This document shows, in pieces, positions 33,605 to 43,252 of a stretch of 64,000 nucleotides of DNA. Position 1 is the stretch's first letter, and the number at the start of each line of letters is the position of its first letter. The notes beneath the pieces are model-generated. The model worked only from the letters and a program-made list of their open reading frames with translations, ran no database searches and was not told the origin of the DNA. Origin of the DNA: Pseudomonas sp. N40(2020) (GTDB lineage Bacteria > Pseudomonadota > Gammaproteobacteria > Pseudomonadales > Pseudomonadaceae); contig NZ_JACSZV010000018.1 in assembly GCF_014472415.1 (NCBI RefSeq), positions 48,605 through 112,604 of the forward strand, given 5' to 3'. Both the position numbers and the translations under genes were made by a program.

Positions 33605-35071
33605 ATGAGCACGATCCATGATCAGGCAATGAATTATGTCTACCAGCAAGTATTGCAACGTTTGCTGAGTTTCTTCTCTCGCGCCGAACGCACGGCATTG
33701 CAGTTGTTGATCCAGCGACTCGTCGTGGCGGCTGGCGGCATGGAGAACATCGGTCATTTCAAGGTGCTGGTAAACCAGTCCGGATCACGCGACAGCTGTT
33801 ACACGCTGGCCTTGTTACGGGCGGCGCAACTGAGTATTGCGGGGCGTGCGCCCGCGACTTTTCAACTGCGGGTGGCGACCCTGCGCTGGAGTGGCAACAG
33901 TCATACGGCACTGCAGAATATGCACCGCAGCTACAGCGCGCTCTTCCTTTATGACGATCCTCGGGTCGAACTGTTGATGGTGGATCATCGCCAGGTCTTG
34001 CCCTTCGATCATCAGGCACCCATCTGCGAAGAGGGGCGTGAAGCCAACCGCGTCAACCTGCTGCTGATCGGCCATCGTAGAACCTTCAGTGAAGTGCTCG
34101 AATTGTGGGATGACGCTTATCTGGCCACGGCCGAGTTCTACGGTCAGATCGCCCGATGGAACAATGGCGTTGATGCAATGATCGGCAGTGAGTCTGCGCG
34201 TCGTCAAAAGCACTTTCTCGACGGATTGAGTCGCGCAGTGCAGAAAGCGGCAATTGCCGGACCGATTGTCGGTGGTTCAGGCTTTGAGATTTTGTTCCCA
34301 TTGCTTGACGGTCTGGGCGGGGATTATTACCGCGAATTTTATACGGAGGAGGAGCGTGTAGCGTGGCGGCCCGAAGGTCAATTTGAAACCTGCCGGCGCA
34401 CCGGTTTCATTAACATCAATGACATGATTGTCGGCAAACTCGAAGAGCGTTGGCCCTTACTCAGCGACTTCCTGGGGTTTCAGACGGATGAGCTGACGCT
34501 TTATCAGGGTGACGATGAATACGCGGACCCCTTGGTGGCAGCGCATCTGCAAGGTATGCAGGCGCAATTCATCGAGGATCGCACTTACGAGTCTGGAATC
34601 AGTGACTACCTTCAAAGCAGCTTGAATGCGATGCGCCGCAAGCAAGTGCCTGAGCCGGTGTGTGAACAACTGCTATGCAGTTTCGGCAATCCGCAAGAAC
34701 CTGAACAGTTGCGACAGCAGGCAGAGAGCTGCCTGATGGCCAACTTCGATCTGAACGAAATTCAGCTGACCTGCCTGTTGTTTGCGCCGTTCATTGACAG
34801 CGGCGCCGGTCTTGAACGGTTTTTACGCAGTTGCCATCCCGGCATGTTGGTGGCACTGCCAGATTTGCATCGGGCGATGCAGGGCTTGCATGCTCCGGAA
34901 CAGGTACTCAAATGGATGACGGACGTCAGCGGATTGCCCGTCAGTTTGATCGTCCGTCTCTACGCAATGGGGCCGATTCGCATCATCGCATCCAGCGACT
35001 TGGTCTCGCAGGACGGAAGTCTGGACAAGGCGGTTTCCGGATCGGCAGCCGATCGGTCGGCGGAAGGCTGA
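33605..35071 (+). CDS. Unrecognised 488-residue protein
   Basis: I do not recognise this protein. It has 488 residues, no signal peptide and no membrane segment. Visible features are an N-terminal helical part with FSRAERTALQLLIQRLVVAAGG, a middle part with NRVNLLLIGHRRTFSEVLELWDD split over residues ~150-172, an aromatic/acidic stretch GGDYYREFYTEEERVAW, and a C-terminal domain starting NFDLNEIQLTCLLFAPF. No nucleotide-binding or metal motif stands out. The ribosome site is weak. It lies 49 bp before a MocR-type regulator on the same strand, so the regulator may control it or the two may act together. The AT-rich region upstream suggests an unusual promoter. Confidence 0.6.
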   Translation: MSTIHDQAMNYVYQQVLQRLLSFFSRAERTALQLLIQRLVVAAGGMENIGHFKVLVNQSGSRDSCYTLALLRAAQLSIAGRAPATFQLRVATLRWSGNSHTALQNMHRSYSALFLYDDPRVELLMVDHRQVLPFDHQAPICEEGREANRVNLLLIGHRRTFSEVLELWDDAYLATAEFYGQIARWNNGVDAMIGSESARRQKHFLDGLSRAVQKAAIAGPIVGGSGFEILFPLLDGLGGDYYREFYTEEERVAWRPEGQFETCRRTGFININDMIVGKLEERWPLLSDFLGFQTDELTLYQGDDEYADPLVAAHLQGMQAQFIEDRTYESGISDYLQSSLNAMRRKQVPEPVCEQLLCSFGNPQEPEQLRQQAESCLMANFDLNEIQLTCLLFAPFIDSGAGLERFLRSCHPGMLVALPDLHRAMQGLHAPEQVLKWMTDVSGLPVSLIVRLYAMGPIRIIASSDLVSQDGSLDKAVSGSAADRSAEG

Positions 35072-35120
35072 TTGTGAGTTATTTGCCGGAAAATGAATCG
35101 GTATCCAGGGATGTGGGTTC

Positions 35121-36524
35121 GTGAAAGCGTTGCGCGAAAACGACTTCATTTATCAGGCGGTTTACCGTTATCTGACATTACTGATCGACGAAGCGGGAAG
35201 CAGCTCGGCGGCGCGTTTGCCCTCATTGCGGCAACTGGCAGAGCGGTTGAATGTGTCCATCTCGACCGTCCAGTACGCTTATTCGCTGCTGGAAAAGGAA
35301 GGACGCGTCTATTCGATAGCCAAGTCCGGATATTACGCGCAAGCGCTACCCAGCATGCAACTGCCCGGTGATGGCACTGATCTGCTCGAAACCGTCTACG
35401 TCAACGCCAGGCGACCGGGCATGTGTGTGTTGAGTAACGACGAGCCGGCTTCACTGCAACCGCTCGACAGCCCATTGTTGATGCTAGAACGGGAGCTGCT
35501 TCGCCAATACCCGCGCCAGCCACAATTGGCGGTGCAGCCCTGCGGCGAACTGGAGTTGCGCACCGTACTGGCTGCGCGCTATACCTCGTCAACGGTGAAT
35601 TTCTGGCATGCGGATGACGTTTATATCGGCGCAGACCTGCGCGGGGTGTTGGAAATACTGATTTCTGTACTCCAATTGCGGCGCGCCACCGTGGTGGTTG
35701 AATCGCCGTGTGACTGGGTAATCTTGCGCCTGCTGGAAGCCGCCGAAGTACGGGTTATCGAATTGCCGCTACTGGCGGGTGGAGTGATCGATCCCCAACG
35801 GCTGGAGTCGTTGCTCAAGAGCGAACCTGTGCGGTTGATCCTGTTGTCTTCAGCGTTGAGCATGCCTCAGGGCAGCCTGTTGCCCCATGCCAATCGTCAG
35901 GCCATCGCCCATTTGCTCGGGTGTCATGGCACCTGGGTTCTGGAAAACGACTGCTACAGCGAACTCGATGATGAAGGTGGCGACTCTCGGCATCTGCGCG
36001 ACTGGCTCGACCCTGATCGTTTGCTGGTGTTTTCCACGTTCGAGAAATTCATCGGTGCAGAAGCGCCTTTCGGATTTGTCCTGTCGCACCATTGGCGCAG
36101 TGAGCTGCAGCGCCATTTCCTGTTGCGCGCATTCCGTTTATCACCGATCCGCCAGAAAGCGATCGCCAGGCTGTTGGCCGGCGGCCGGCTGGATCAGCAT
36201 TTGTGCATACTGCGGCGGATGCTCAAGGAGCGCCGTACGCAATTGATTCAGTTATTGCGTGAGCGCCTGGGCGATGCGTTGCAGATTATCGAGCCGCAGG
36301 GCGGGGCGACGGTGTGGGCGCGCTCGCTACGCCCGGTGGACATGGGCAACGTGTTCCATCGCCTGCTTAAGCAGCAGATCATCATTGCGCCCGGGGAGTT
36401 GTTCAGCCTGCAGGGTTTGCATGCGCACCATCTGCGCTTGAGCCCATTGACTCATGGCGATCACGATCTGGTCAGCGTCGTCGGGCTGCTGGGCGACGCA
36501 TTGCGGTTGGCACCGGATGAGTAA
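35121..36524 (+). CDS. MocR-type transcriptional regulator (GntR winged helix plus aminotransferase-like domain)
   Basis: 467 residues, GTG start with AGGGA about ten bases upstream. The GntR winged helix covers residues ~10-75 (RLPSLRQLAERLNVSISTVQ, LLEKEGRVYSIAKSGYY). The class I aminotransferase-like domain follows: VLENDCYSELDDEG holds the PLP-ring Asp region, and the cofactor Lys lies in FSTFEKFIGAEAPFGF where most MocR proteins have S-x-S-K. A C-terminal Arg in HHLRLSPL would bind a carboxylate. Such regulators sense amino acids or vitamin B6 derivatives and usually control an adjacent gene; the unknown 488-residue gene upstream is the nearest candidate. Confidence 0.85.
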   Translation: MKALRENDFIYQAVYRYLTLLIDEAGSSSAARLPSLRQLAERLNVSISTVQYAYSLLEKEGRVYSIAKSGYYAQALPSMQLPGDGTDLLETVYVNARRPGMCVLSNDEPASLQPLDSPLLMLERELLRQYPRQPQLAVQPCGELELRTVLAARYTSSTVNFWHADDVYIGADLRGVLEILISVLQLRRATVVVESPCDWVILRLLEAAEVRVIELPLLAGGVIDPQRLESLLKSEPVRLILLSSALSMPQGSLLPHANRQAIAHLLGCHGTWVLENDCYSELDDEGGDSRHLRDWLDPDRLLVFSTFEKFIGAEAPFGFVLSHHWRSELQRHFLLRAFRLSPIRQKAIARLLAGGRLDQHLCILRRMLKERRTQLIQLLRERLGDALQIIEPQGGATVWARSLRPVDMGNVFHRLLKQQIIIAPGELFSLQGLHAHHLRLSPLTHGDHDLVSVVGLLGDALRLAPDE

Positions 36525-36629
36525 CGTTAAAAAACATCGGAAGAGTTCCGGATAGATCCCTTCGCATAGCGGTCAAACTGCCAGTAAACTGCGCTCTATT
36601 CCTGAACCACTCTATTTCAGAGGTCATGC

Positions 36630-38276
36630 ATGACTATCAGTCCTTTTGCGGGCAAACCGGCACCGGCAGAATTGTTGGTCGACATCCCGCGACTGGTAAC
36701 GGCTTATTACACCGGCCAACCTGACGCTTCCATTTCCACCCAGCGTGTGGCGTTCGGCACCTCCGGTCACCGCGGCAGTTCCTTCGACTTGAGTTTCAAC
36801 GAATGGCACGTTCTGGCCATCAGCCAGGCAATCTGCCTGTACCGAGAAGCCCAAGGGATTACCGGCCCATTGTTTGTCGGCATCGACACTCATGCACTGT
36901 CGACCCCGGCCGGGGCCAGTGCGCTGGAGGTTTTGGCAGCCAACGGTGTCACCGTGATGATCGCCGAAGGCGACGAATATACGCCGACGCCTGCCATATC
37001 CCACGCCATTCTCTGCTACAACCGCGGCCGTACCTCGGGCCTGGCCGACGGCATCGTCATCACGCCCTCGCACAACCCGCCACAAAGCGGTGGCTACAAA
37101 TACAATCCAACAAACGGCGGCCCGGCCGACACCCACATCACCAAGTGGATCGAAGCCAAGGCCAATGAATTGCTGGTCAACAAACTGGCTGGCGTGAAAC
37201 GCATCAGCTACGAGCAGGCGCTGAAGGCCAGCACTACCCATCGCCACGACTACGTGAATACCTACGTTGCCGATCTGATCAACGTGATCGATTTCGACGC
37301 CATTCGTGATGCCAAACTGCATCTGGGTGTCGATCCTTTGGGCGGAGCAGGGGTGCGCTACTGGTCGGCCATCGCCGAGCACTACCGTCTCGATCTGGAC
37401 GTAGTGAACAAGCAAGTCGATTCGACCTTCCGTTTCATGACCGTTGACTGGGACGGCCAGATTCGAATGGACCCGTCGTCCAGCCACGCGATGCAAGGCC
37501 TGATCGGTCTGAAAGAGCGTTTTGACGTGGCGTTTGCCTGCGACCCGGATCACGACCGCCACGGCATCGTCACGCCTTCGGGTGGCCTGCTTGCGCCAAA
37601 CAACTATCTGGCGGTGTCCATCGATTACCTGTTCCAGAACCGTCCGCAATGGCGTGCCGATGCTGGCGTGGGTAAAACCGTGGTCAGCAGCGGTTTGATC
37701 GACCGCGTCGCCAAGCGTCTGGGGCGTCGTCTGTATGAAGTACCGGTCGGTTTCAAATGGTTCGCTGACGGCCTCTTCGACGGTTCGCTGGGTTTTGGTG
37801 GCGAAGAAAGTGCCGGCGCCTCGTTCCTGCGCAAGGACGGCGGCGTATGGAGTACCGACAAGGACGGTCTGATTCCGGCATTGCTTGCTGCAGAAATGAC
37901 TGCTCGTACCGGCCGCGATCCAAGCCAGGCTTATCGCGCGTTGACCGAAGAACTGGGCGAGCCGTTCTCGGTGCGCGTCGACGCCAAGGCCAATCCGGAG
38001 CAGAAAGCACTGCTGAGCAAGCTGTCGCCAACGCAGGTGACCTCGACAGAACTGGCAGGCGAGAAGATTCAGAGCATTCTCAGCCACGCGCCGGGCAACG
38101 ATCAGGCCATTGGCGGCTTGAAGGTAATGACCGAAAACGGCTGGTTCGCCGCACGTCCGTCTGGCACCGAAGACATTTACAAAATCTACGCCGAAAGCTT
38201 CATCGGCGACGACCACCTCAAGCAATTGGTGGCCGAGGCGCAGACCTTGGTGGATGGTGCTATTTCCAGCAAGTGA
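36630..38276 (+). CDS. pgm: Phosphoglucomutase (alpha-D-glucose phosphate-specific)
   Basis: 548 residues, full length for the E. coli Pgm type. AGAGG stands six bases before the ATG. Motifs in order are [14 protein letters not shown], the phosphoserine loop [16 protein letters not shown], the magnesium loop DPDHDRHG, the sugar-binding loop GFGGEESAG, and the phosphate-binding loop [12 protein letters not shown]. It interconverts glucose 1-phosphate and glucose 6-phosphate in the cytoplasm, linking central metabolism with glycogen, trehalose and surface polysaccharide precursors. It is monocistronic, with a strong terminator after it shared with the convergent pirin gene. Confidence 0.95.
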   Translation: MTISPFAGKPAPAELLVDIPRLVTAYYTGQPDASISTQRVAFGTSGHRGSSFDLSFNEWHVLAISQAICLYREAQGITGPLFVGIDTHALSTPAGASALEVLAANGVTVMIAEGDEYTPTPAISHAILCYNRGRTSGLADGIVITPSHNPPQSGGYKYNPTNGGPADTHITKWIEAKANELLVNKLAGVKRISYEQALKASTTHRHDYVNTYVADLINVIDFDAIRDAKLHLGVDPLGGAGVRYWSAIAEHYRLDLDVVNKQVDSTFRFMTVDWDGQIRMDPSSSHAMQGLIGLKERFDVAFACDPDHDRHGIVTPSGGLLAPNNYLAVSIDYLFQNRPQWRADAGVGKTVVSSGLIDRVAKRLGRRLYEVPVGFKWFADGLFDGSLGFGGEESAGASFLRKDGGVWSTDKDGLIPALLAAEMTARTGRDPSQAYRALTEELGEPFSVRVDAKANPEQKALLSKLSPTQVTSTELAGEKIQSILSHAPGNDQAIGGLKVMTENGWFAARPSGTEDIYKIYAESFIGDDHLKQLVAEAQTLVDGAISSK

Positions 38277-38297
38277 TGCTCCTTGAAATCGCAGCAT

Positions 38298-38330
38298 AAA
38301 AAAGGGCAACCCTCGCGGTTGCCCTTTTTT
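38298..38330. terminator. Bidirectional terminator between pgm and pirin genes
   Basis: GGGCAACC (38304-38311) pairs with GGTTGCCC (38317-38324), flanked by six As on one side and six Ts on the other, so it can serve both convergent genes. Confidence 0.9.
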
Positions 38331-38349
38331 ACGTCTGCAATTCAAGCAC

Positions 38350-39045
38350 TCAAGCCAGATCCACCAACACGATCTCACTGTCTTCAATCGCCGTAACCGT
38401 CAGCACCTGTTCATGCGCCACCGCCACACCATCGCGAGCTTGCGCACGCAGGCCGTTGACTTCAATTACGCCAGTGGCCGGCACCAGATAAGCCCGGCGC
38501 CCTTCGTCGAGGCGATATTCAGCTGTTTCCCCAGCCTTGATGTTCGCCGCGACCAAGCGTGCATCGGCACGAATTCGCAGGCTTTGATCATCGCCATCCT
38601 TACCGCTGGCAAGCGTTACAAAGCCTTCACGCTGACCTTTCGGGAAGGGTTTCGCGCCCCATGACGGCGGCGCGCCGGTTTCGGTGGGCAGAATCCAGAT
38701 CTGGAAGATTTTCGTGTCTGCGGCTTCCAGATTGTATTCACTGTGCGCGATGCCGGTGCCGGCACTCATCACTTGCACGTCGCCAGCCTCGGTGCGGCCC
38801 TTGTTGCCCAGATTGTCCTGGTGGGTGATCGCACCTTCACGTACATAGGTGATGATTTCCATGTCGCGATGCGGGTGCTGCGGGAAACCGGTGCCTGCGG
38901 CAATCACGTCGTCATTCCACACCCGCAGATTGCCCCAGCTCATGCGTTGCGGATCGTAGTATTCGGCGAACGAAAAATGGTGATGGGCATCCAGCCAGCC
39001 ATGATGGGCGCCGCCCAGCGAGCTGAAAGGTCTGAGTTCAAGCAT
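38350..39045 (-). CDS. Pirin-family bicupin protein (quercetin dioxygenase-like)
   Basis: 231 residues, the YhhW-type short pirin length. GAGGAG precedes the ATG. The N-terminal cupin has the iron-binding residues in FPQHPHRDMEIITYV and GTGIAHSEYN, matching the pirin His-His-His-Glu set. Some members cleave quercetin; others act as redox-dependent regulatory partners. Its own promoter region, shared with the divergent helicase gene, has a direct repeat that could bind a LysR-type regulator. The physiological substrate is not evident. Confidence 0.9.
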   Translation of the reverse strand: MLELRPFSSLGGAHHGWLDAHHHFSFAEYYDPQRMSWGNLRVWNDDVIAAGTGFPQHPHRDMEIITYVREGAITHQDNLGNKGRTEAGDVQVMSAGTGIAHSEYNLEAADTKIFQIWILPTETGAPPSWGAKPFPKGQREGFVTLASGKDGDDQSLRIRADARLVAANIKAGETAEYRLDEGRRAYLVPATGVIEVNGLRAQARDGVAVAHEQVLTVTAIEDSEIVLVDLA

Positions 39046-39134
39046 GATCGTCTCCTCAAAAGGTTTGTCGCGGGGCGAGAGAGCCGCACCCGGCGCAAGA
39101 CCGGTGGTTTATGACGACGATCATCTATCAGTCA

Positions 39135-39180
39135 ATCATCGATAAAAAGCGTAAAAAATGCGGCATTATCATCGGATAAA
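39135..39180. promoter_or_regulatory. Direct repeat in the pirin/helicase promoter region
   Basis: ATCATCGATAAA (39135-39146) and ATCATCGGATAAA (39168-39180) repeat with starts 33 bp apart, about three helical turns, in the AT-rich part of the 277-bp divergent gap (39046-39322). It is a possible regulator-binding pair; the protein is unknown. Confidence 0.35.
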
Positions 39181-39322
39181 TTGATAGAAGAGGGCGTCGA
39201 AACCGTTTCATCTCACCTTCAATTCATCGCCTAAACCAATGACGCGTAAGCATTTCGCTAGAACTCAGCGGTAAATAAAGACACCATAGCCGCAACAGCC
39301 TTACCCACTGGAGCCCATTAGC

Positions 39323-41797
39323 GTGGCGCAACACACCCCCGATCTTCCTCCTGAACTCCGTCCGCTGGCTGAGATGCCTTGGTTCAAGCGCCTGGCCGCA
39401 CGTTTCTTTGGTCATGGTTTGACTCGGTTGCGGGCTCAGCACCGTGCGTCATGGCTGCACGGCCAGGCTGACGGCTTTCGCAGCGGTCACACTGCGGGCG
39501 TCGAGTACGGCTTTAAAGAGGGCAAGCTCGAGGGGCTGGAGGAAGGCCGGCAAGTGTTGCTGATCCGCGACAGTCGCAGCACCGAACATCGTCCGCCGAG
39601 CGTCGACAATCACTTGTTCGACGATTGGCGCCTGCCACTCACCGCCGAGCTGAAGAAACGCATCAAGGCCGATGTCGCTAGATTGTTGCCGGGACACGCT
39701 CAGCCGAGTGCCGCGCAATGGAAGATGATTTTCAGCGAGACACCGTCAACTTCCGTGGTCGCTGGTGCCGGAGCAGGCAAGTCGACCACGCTGGTGCTGC
39801 GCATTCTGCTGCTGACCCACTATCTCGGCTTCGAAATCGATTCGATGACCGTAGTGACCTTCACCCGCGAGTCGCGCAAGGACTTCATCAACAAACTGAT
39901 CGAGATTTTTGCTCTTTGGGGTCAAGTATTGAGCTTGAAACAGGCGCGGGAACTGGTGCGAACCTTTCACTCGCGCATTCTGCCGATGGTGCGCAGCCTG
40001 CCGGGATTCGAACGCTTGCAGGCATTCGAGAACCTCAGCCATCGCGCGCAGGGCGCTGACGAGGAGGTCGACAGCAATCCATTCGACCTGCGCATCAACG
40101 ATGCTCAGCGCCAGCAGCTCAATGCCTGCTACCACCGCTTATTCAGCCAGGACGAGCGTTTCCGCCAGTTGATTCAGCCTATGGCCAAGACGGGCTTGCA
40201 GCTCAGAGAGCTGGAGCGCGATCACCCGGATGTGCAAAAGCGTATGGCTGTCACCGAGCTGGCGGCCAAACGCGACGAAGAACTCTGCGATGTCATTGAA
40301 GATTTGTGGTTTCGTGCGGGTGCCTGGCCCATCAAAGGCATCGAACCAAACCGTCAGACTTTCGAAATCAACGGGGCGAAATTCCATTGCCATGGCTATA
40401 TCCCAAGCCTCGACGCCTGGGTGGTGCTCGGTTTCGATCCACGGGAAAACCCACAGCTCAGCCGGCCAAATGCCAAGCTCTCCGTTCGCGCAGAGTGGGC
40501 GGTCAAGCGCACCTTGTTTCAAGCTTTCTGTCGTAAGCCATTGATTTGGATAGATAGTTACGAGTCGGCCAAGCGTGTGCTCGCGACATTGGCGGCGGAT
40601 GCCAGCGCCGGTCCGGGCTTCGATTACAAAGTCAAAGGCGAACTGGCCTCCGCGCCTTTGCTCGACTGTTTCGTTGCAGCAGCAGGCTTCATCGAGAACC
40701 TGGGACTGGATGTGCCTGACGCTGTCGGACGTATGAGTTTCGCCAAGGACGATCCGGACCGGTTTTTCTTCGAGGCGCTGAGCCTGTTCTGGCGTGCTCT
40801 GGAAGATCATCTGCTCGACCAGAAGCCGCCGATCATGACCTACAACCGCATGTTCGCGCTGTTCAGTGAGCACTCGCCAGAGAACCTCAAGCTGCTCAGC
40901 GATGAATTGCTCCGGCCGATGGCGCACCTGATGATCGATGAATTTCAGGACGTTTCGCCGCAGATCGTTTCCTGGATCCGCGCAAGCCTCAACGAAATCC
41001 GCAGTCGTGGCCCCGCGATGCATTTCGGGCGGGGCGCGCAACGTTCATCGCTGCTCTGTGTCGGCGATGATTGGCAGTCGATTTATGGCTGGCGCGGCAG
41101 TTCACCAAGCTATTTCATGGAGTTCAACAAGGAATTCCCGTCTCCGAGCACCACACGGGTAATGCTCAGCGACAACTATCGCAGTCATCAGCACATCATC
41201 GATGCGGCTGAACACATCGTTCGCGCTGCGCCGGCGATCCCCGGCAAGAAAGCCAAGGCCAGTGGCGAACCCAAGGTTTTGCAGCCAGTCAACGTGCTGG
41301 AGCGTGACGATCAAGCCTTGGGGCAACGCCTTGCCGACCACTATCGACAGGGCCATTCAATCCTGATGCTTTATCGAAAAAGCAGCGATAAGTTGTTGAT
41401 TGAAGAACATATTCAGTCGGTAGTTAATGTTGATTCGAGCTTGCCGTACGAAGCCAGAAGACTCAAACAGCTGACTTATCACAGCGCCAAAGGCTTGCAG
41501 GCAGACGCGGTGTTTCTGCTCGGAGACTGCCAGCACCTGACCAGTTCGCCGTACAAGAATCAGGTGTATCGCATGGCCGGTCTGGGCAAAAATGGCGACA
41601 GCGAGCCATACGATACTGCGCAAAAGGATGAAATCCTGCGCCTGGCCTACGTCGGGATTACGAGGGCAGTCAGCCATTGCTACTGGTATGTCGAGCCGCA
41701 AGAAGTGCAAGCGGTGAATATGCCCCGGGCGTCTGATCGGGTGGTGAAGGACAAACCGTTCTTCCTCGATCATCGAACGGAAAAGTCCACCGCATGA
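39323..41797 (+). CDS. UvrD/Rep-like superfamily 1 helicase
   Basis: 824 residues, GTG start with GGAG upstream. SF1A motifs appear in order: VVAGAGAGKSTT (Walker A), VVTFTRESRKDF (Ia), MIDEFQDVSP (II), CVGDDWQSIYGWRGS (III), LSDNYRSHQHI (IV), TYHSAKGLQADAVFLL (V) and LAYVGITRAV (VI). About 120 N-terminal residues precede Walker A and include a Gly-spaced segment (GFRSGHTAGVEYGFKEG) not typical of UvrD. No nuclease or zinc-finger domain is seen. It resembles helicase IV (HelD-like) more than UvrD in the long insert between Ia and II. It should unwind DNA in repair or recombination. Single gene with its own terminator. Confidence 0.88.
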   Translation: MAQHTPDLPPELRPLAEMPWFKRLAARFFGHGLTRLRAQHRASWLHGQADGFRSGHTAGVEYGFKEGKLEGLEEGRQVLLIRDSRSTEHRPPSVDNHLFDDWRLPLTAELKKRIKADVARLLPGHAQPSAAQWKMIFSETPSTSVVAGAGAGKSTTLVLRILLLTHYLGFEIDSMTVVTFTRESRKDFINKLIEIFALWGQVLSLKQARELVRTFHSRILPMVRSLPGFERLQAFENLSHRAQGADEEVDSNPFDLRINDAQRQQLNACYHRLFSQDERFRQLIQPMAKTGLQLRELERDHPDVQKRMAVTELAAKRDEELCDVIEDLWFRAGAWPIKGIEPNRQTFEINGAKFHCHGYIPSLDAWVVLGFDPRENPQLSRPNAKLSVRAEWAVKRTLFQAFCRKPLIWIDSYESAKRVLATLAADASAGPGFDYKVKGELASAPLLDCFVAAAGFIENLGLDVPDAVGRMSFAKDDPDRFFFEALSLFWRALEDHLLDQKPPIMTYNRMFALFSEHSPENLKLLSDELLRPMAHLMIDEFQDVSPQIVSWIRASLNEIRSRGPAMHFGRGAQRSSLLCVGDDWQSIYGWRGSSPSYFMEFNKEFPSPSTTRVMLSDNYRSHQHIIDAAEHIVRAAPAIPGKKAKASGEPKVLQPVNVLERDDQALGQRLADHYRQGHSILMLYRKSSDKLLIEEHIQSVVNVDSSLPYEARRLKQLTYHSAKGLQADAVFLLGDCQHLTSSPYKNQVYRMAGLGKNGDSEPYDTAQKDEILRLAYVGITRAVSHCYWYVEPQEVQAVNMPRASDRVVKDKPFFLDHRTEKSTA

Positions 41798-41802
41798 GCC
41801 AC

Positions 41803-41834
41803 AAAAAAAGCCCGCAAACTGTGCGGGCTTTTTT
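41803..41834. terminator. Bidirectional terminator between helicase and DUF1652 genes
   Basis: AGCCCGCA (41809-41816) pairs with TGCGGGCT (41822-41829), with seven As before and six Ts after. It ends the helicase gene on the + strand and can also end the convergent DUF1652 gene. Confidence 0.88.
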
Positions 41835-41847
41835 GTAAATCAAGAGG

Positions 41848-42120
41848 TTATGCATAACTCCTGAGAGATTCTGGAGGAATGAAAGTCTCAAGCTCATCCT
41901 CCACAGCCTCGATAATTCGCTCGACATCGGCCGCATTCATCACTGTGGCACACGGGATGCCAGCAATGGCGATCATGGTTTCGCCGCTGGCGCGATCAAA
42001 CAGACGGGCAATCATGCTGCCCGGCGCATCCATCGTCGCCTCGAAACCCATGGGATGAAAATGCCAGCGCATCAGCTGGCAGGCATTGGGGAATGTGACT
42101 TTGCTTGAACCTTTATTCAT
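41848..42120 (-). CDS. DUF1652-type small protein
   Basis: 90 residues. The pattern (an N-terminal helix, then GFEATMDAPGSMIARLFDRASGE, split here at residues ~25-47, then a C-terminal helix VERIIEAVEDEL) resembles DUF1652, a small family nearly confined to Pseudomonas. Function is unknown; no catalytic residues or membrane segment are visible. Ribosome site is weak. It is a single gene convergent with the helicase. Confidence 0.7.
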   Translation of the reverse strand: MNKGSSKVTFPNACQLMRWHFHPMGFEATMDAPGSMIARLFDRASGETMIAIAGIPCATVMNAADVERIIEAVEDELETFIPPESLRSYA

Positions 42121-42384
42121 ATGTTGCCCGCCTTCTTCATCGAGCGCTTCCGTTTGCTCATGTTAGGTGGGAAGAGCCTTCATTGGCTCAACCGGTGACT
42201 TGCCATTAAAGGTAGCATCTCGATGTGAAATTTCTGTGGGAGTTTTCAGTTCATTTTGCGATTGCTTCGCATCTTTTGATGTAAGTCATGGCCTACGCGA
42301 TCATCGCCGCAGTGCCACTGCAGATTAGCCATTGATGCACGTGCCGAACTTGGGCAAGCTCGGTTCTTTTTCGCCGAGCTCCTT

Positions 42385-43200
42385 ATGCACGCCGACGACG
42401 ACGGCCCAGAACAGACCAAGGCCACGGCTGCCACGGTCATGCGCTACCACCTGAGCTGGAAACACCGCGAGCTGGACAGCGTCATGGCGCTGTATCACCC
42501 GGATATCCAGTACAACGATTTTTTCCAGAACCGCGTACTGGGCCTCGACGAGTTGCGCGAGTATGTGCGCGTCAGCATGCCGCGGGAATTCGACGAAGCG
42601 CTGGAGCATTGCGACCGGATCCGTGTCGACGGCAACACAGCGTTCATTCAATACGAAGTGACCTTGCGCGGTGGCGACGGTCTGGTGTCGTTCCGTTCCA
42701 GTGAGGCGATCACGGTCAGGGACGGTTTGATCTGGCGTGTCAACGAGTACGCCTCACTGGTGCGTGGGCAAACCAGTGACAAGACAACGCCGAGCCAGCG
42801 TCCGGCCGTCAGTCGATTGGGACTTTCTCCGCGCCAACTGAGCTTCATGGCTGACGATCTGCAGCAATATTTCGAGCGGCAACAGCCGTATCTTGATCCT
42901 GAGCTTGATCTGCAACGGGTGGCGAAGGAGTGCGGATACAGCCGTAACCAGATTTCCTACCTGCTCAATCAAGTGCTTGGGCAAAGCTTTTATCGCTACG
43001 TCAATCAGGCACGGTTACAGCATTTGCTCAAATCCCTGGACGCCGCCACGGCGCCAGTGCGTATCGATGAGCTGGCCTTTGCGGCCGGATTCAACTCGCT
43101 ATCGGCGTTCTACAGCTGTTTCCGGCAGCACACCGGTCAGTCGCCCAAGGCTTACGCCAAACAAATTTCTTTGCGGACACGCGCGCAAGACAGCCTCTGA
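42385..43200 (+). CDS. AraC-family regulator with N-terminal NTF2/SnoaL-like domain
   Basis: 271 residues. Residues ~15-130 have an NTF2-like fold pattern (YHLSWKHRELDSVMALYHPD, ITVRDGLIWRVNEY), unusual as sensor domain. The C-terminal ~110 residues carry the AraC DNA-binding domain (LQRVAKECGYSRNQISYLLN and IDELAFAAGFNSLSAFYSCF). It probably controls the three genes that follow, whose first start is 52 bp downstream on the same strand. The effector would fit in the NTF2-like cone and may be a polyamine or its product; that is inference. Confidence 0.82.
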   Translation: MHADDDGPEQTKATAATVMRYHLSWKHRELDSVMALYHPDIQYNDFFQNRVLGLDELREYVRVSMPREFDEALEHCDRIRVDGNTAFIQYEVTLRGGDGLVSFRSSEAITVRDGLIWRVNEYASLVRGQTSDKTTPSQRPAVSRLGLSPRQLSFMADDLQQYFERQQPYLDPELDLQRVAKECGYSRNQISYLLNQVLGQSFYRYVNQARLQHLLKSLDAATAPVRIDELAFAAGFNSLSAFYSCFRQHTGQSPKAYAKQISLRTRAQDSL

Positions 43201-43252
43201 GCTTGCGCACTAGGATCGACGCCATCGAAGGTTTTCAGTGGCGGAGTCTTGC

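Noticed and set aside
36624..38387. A 587-codon open frame antisense to pgm
   Set aside because: All phosphoglucomutase motifs are on the + strand; the opposite frame shows no motif and also runs over the terminator and into the pirin gene.
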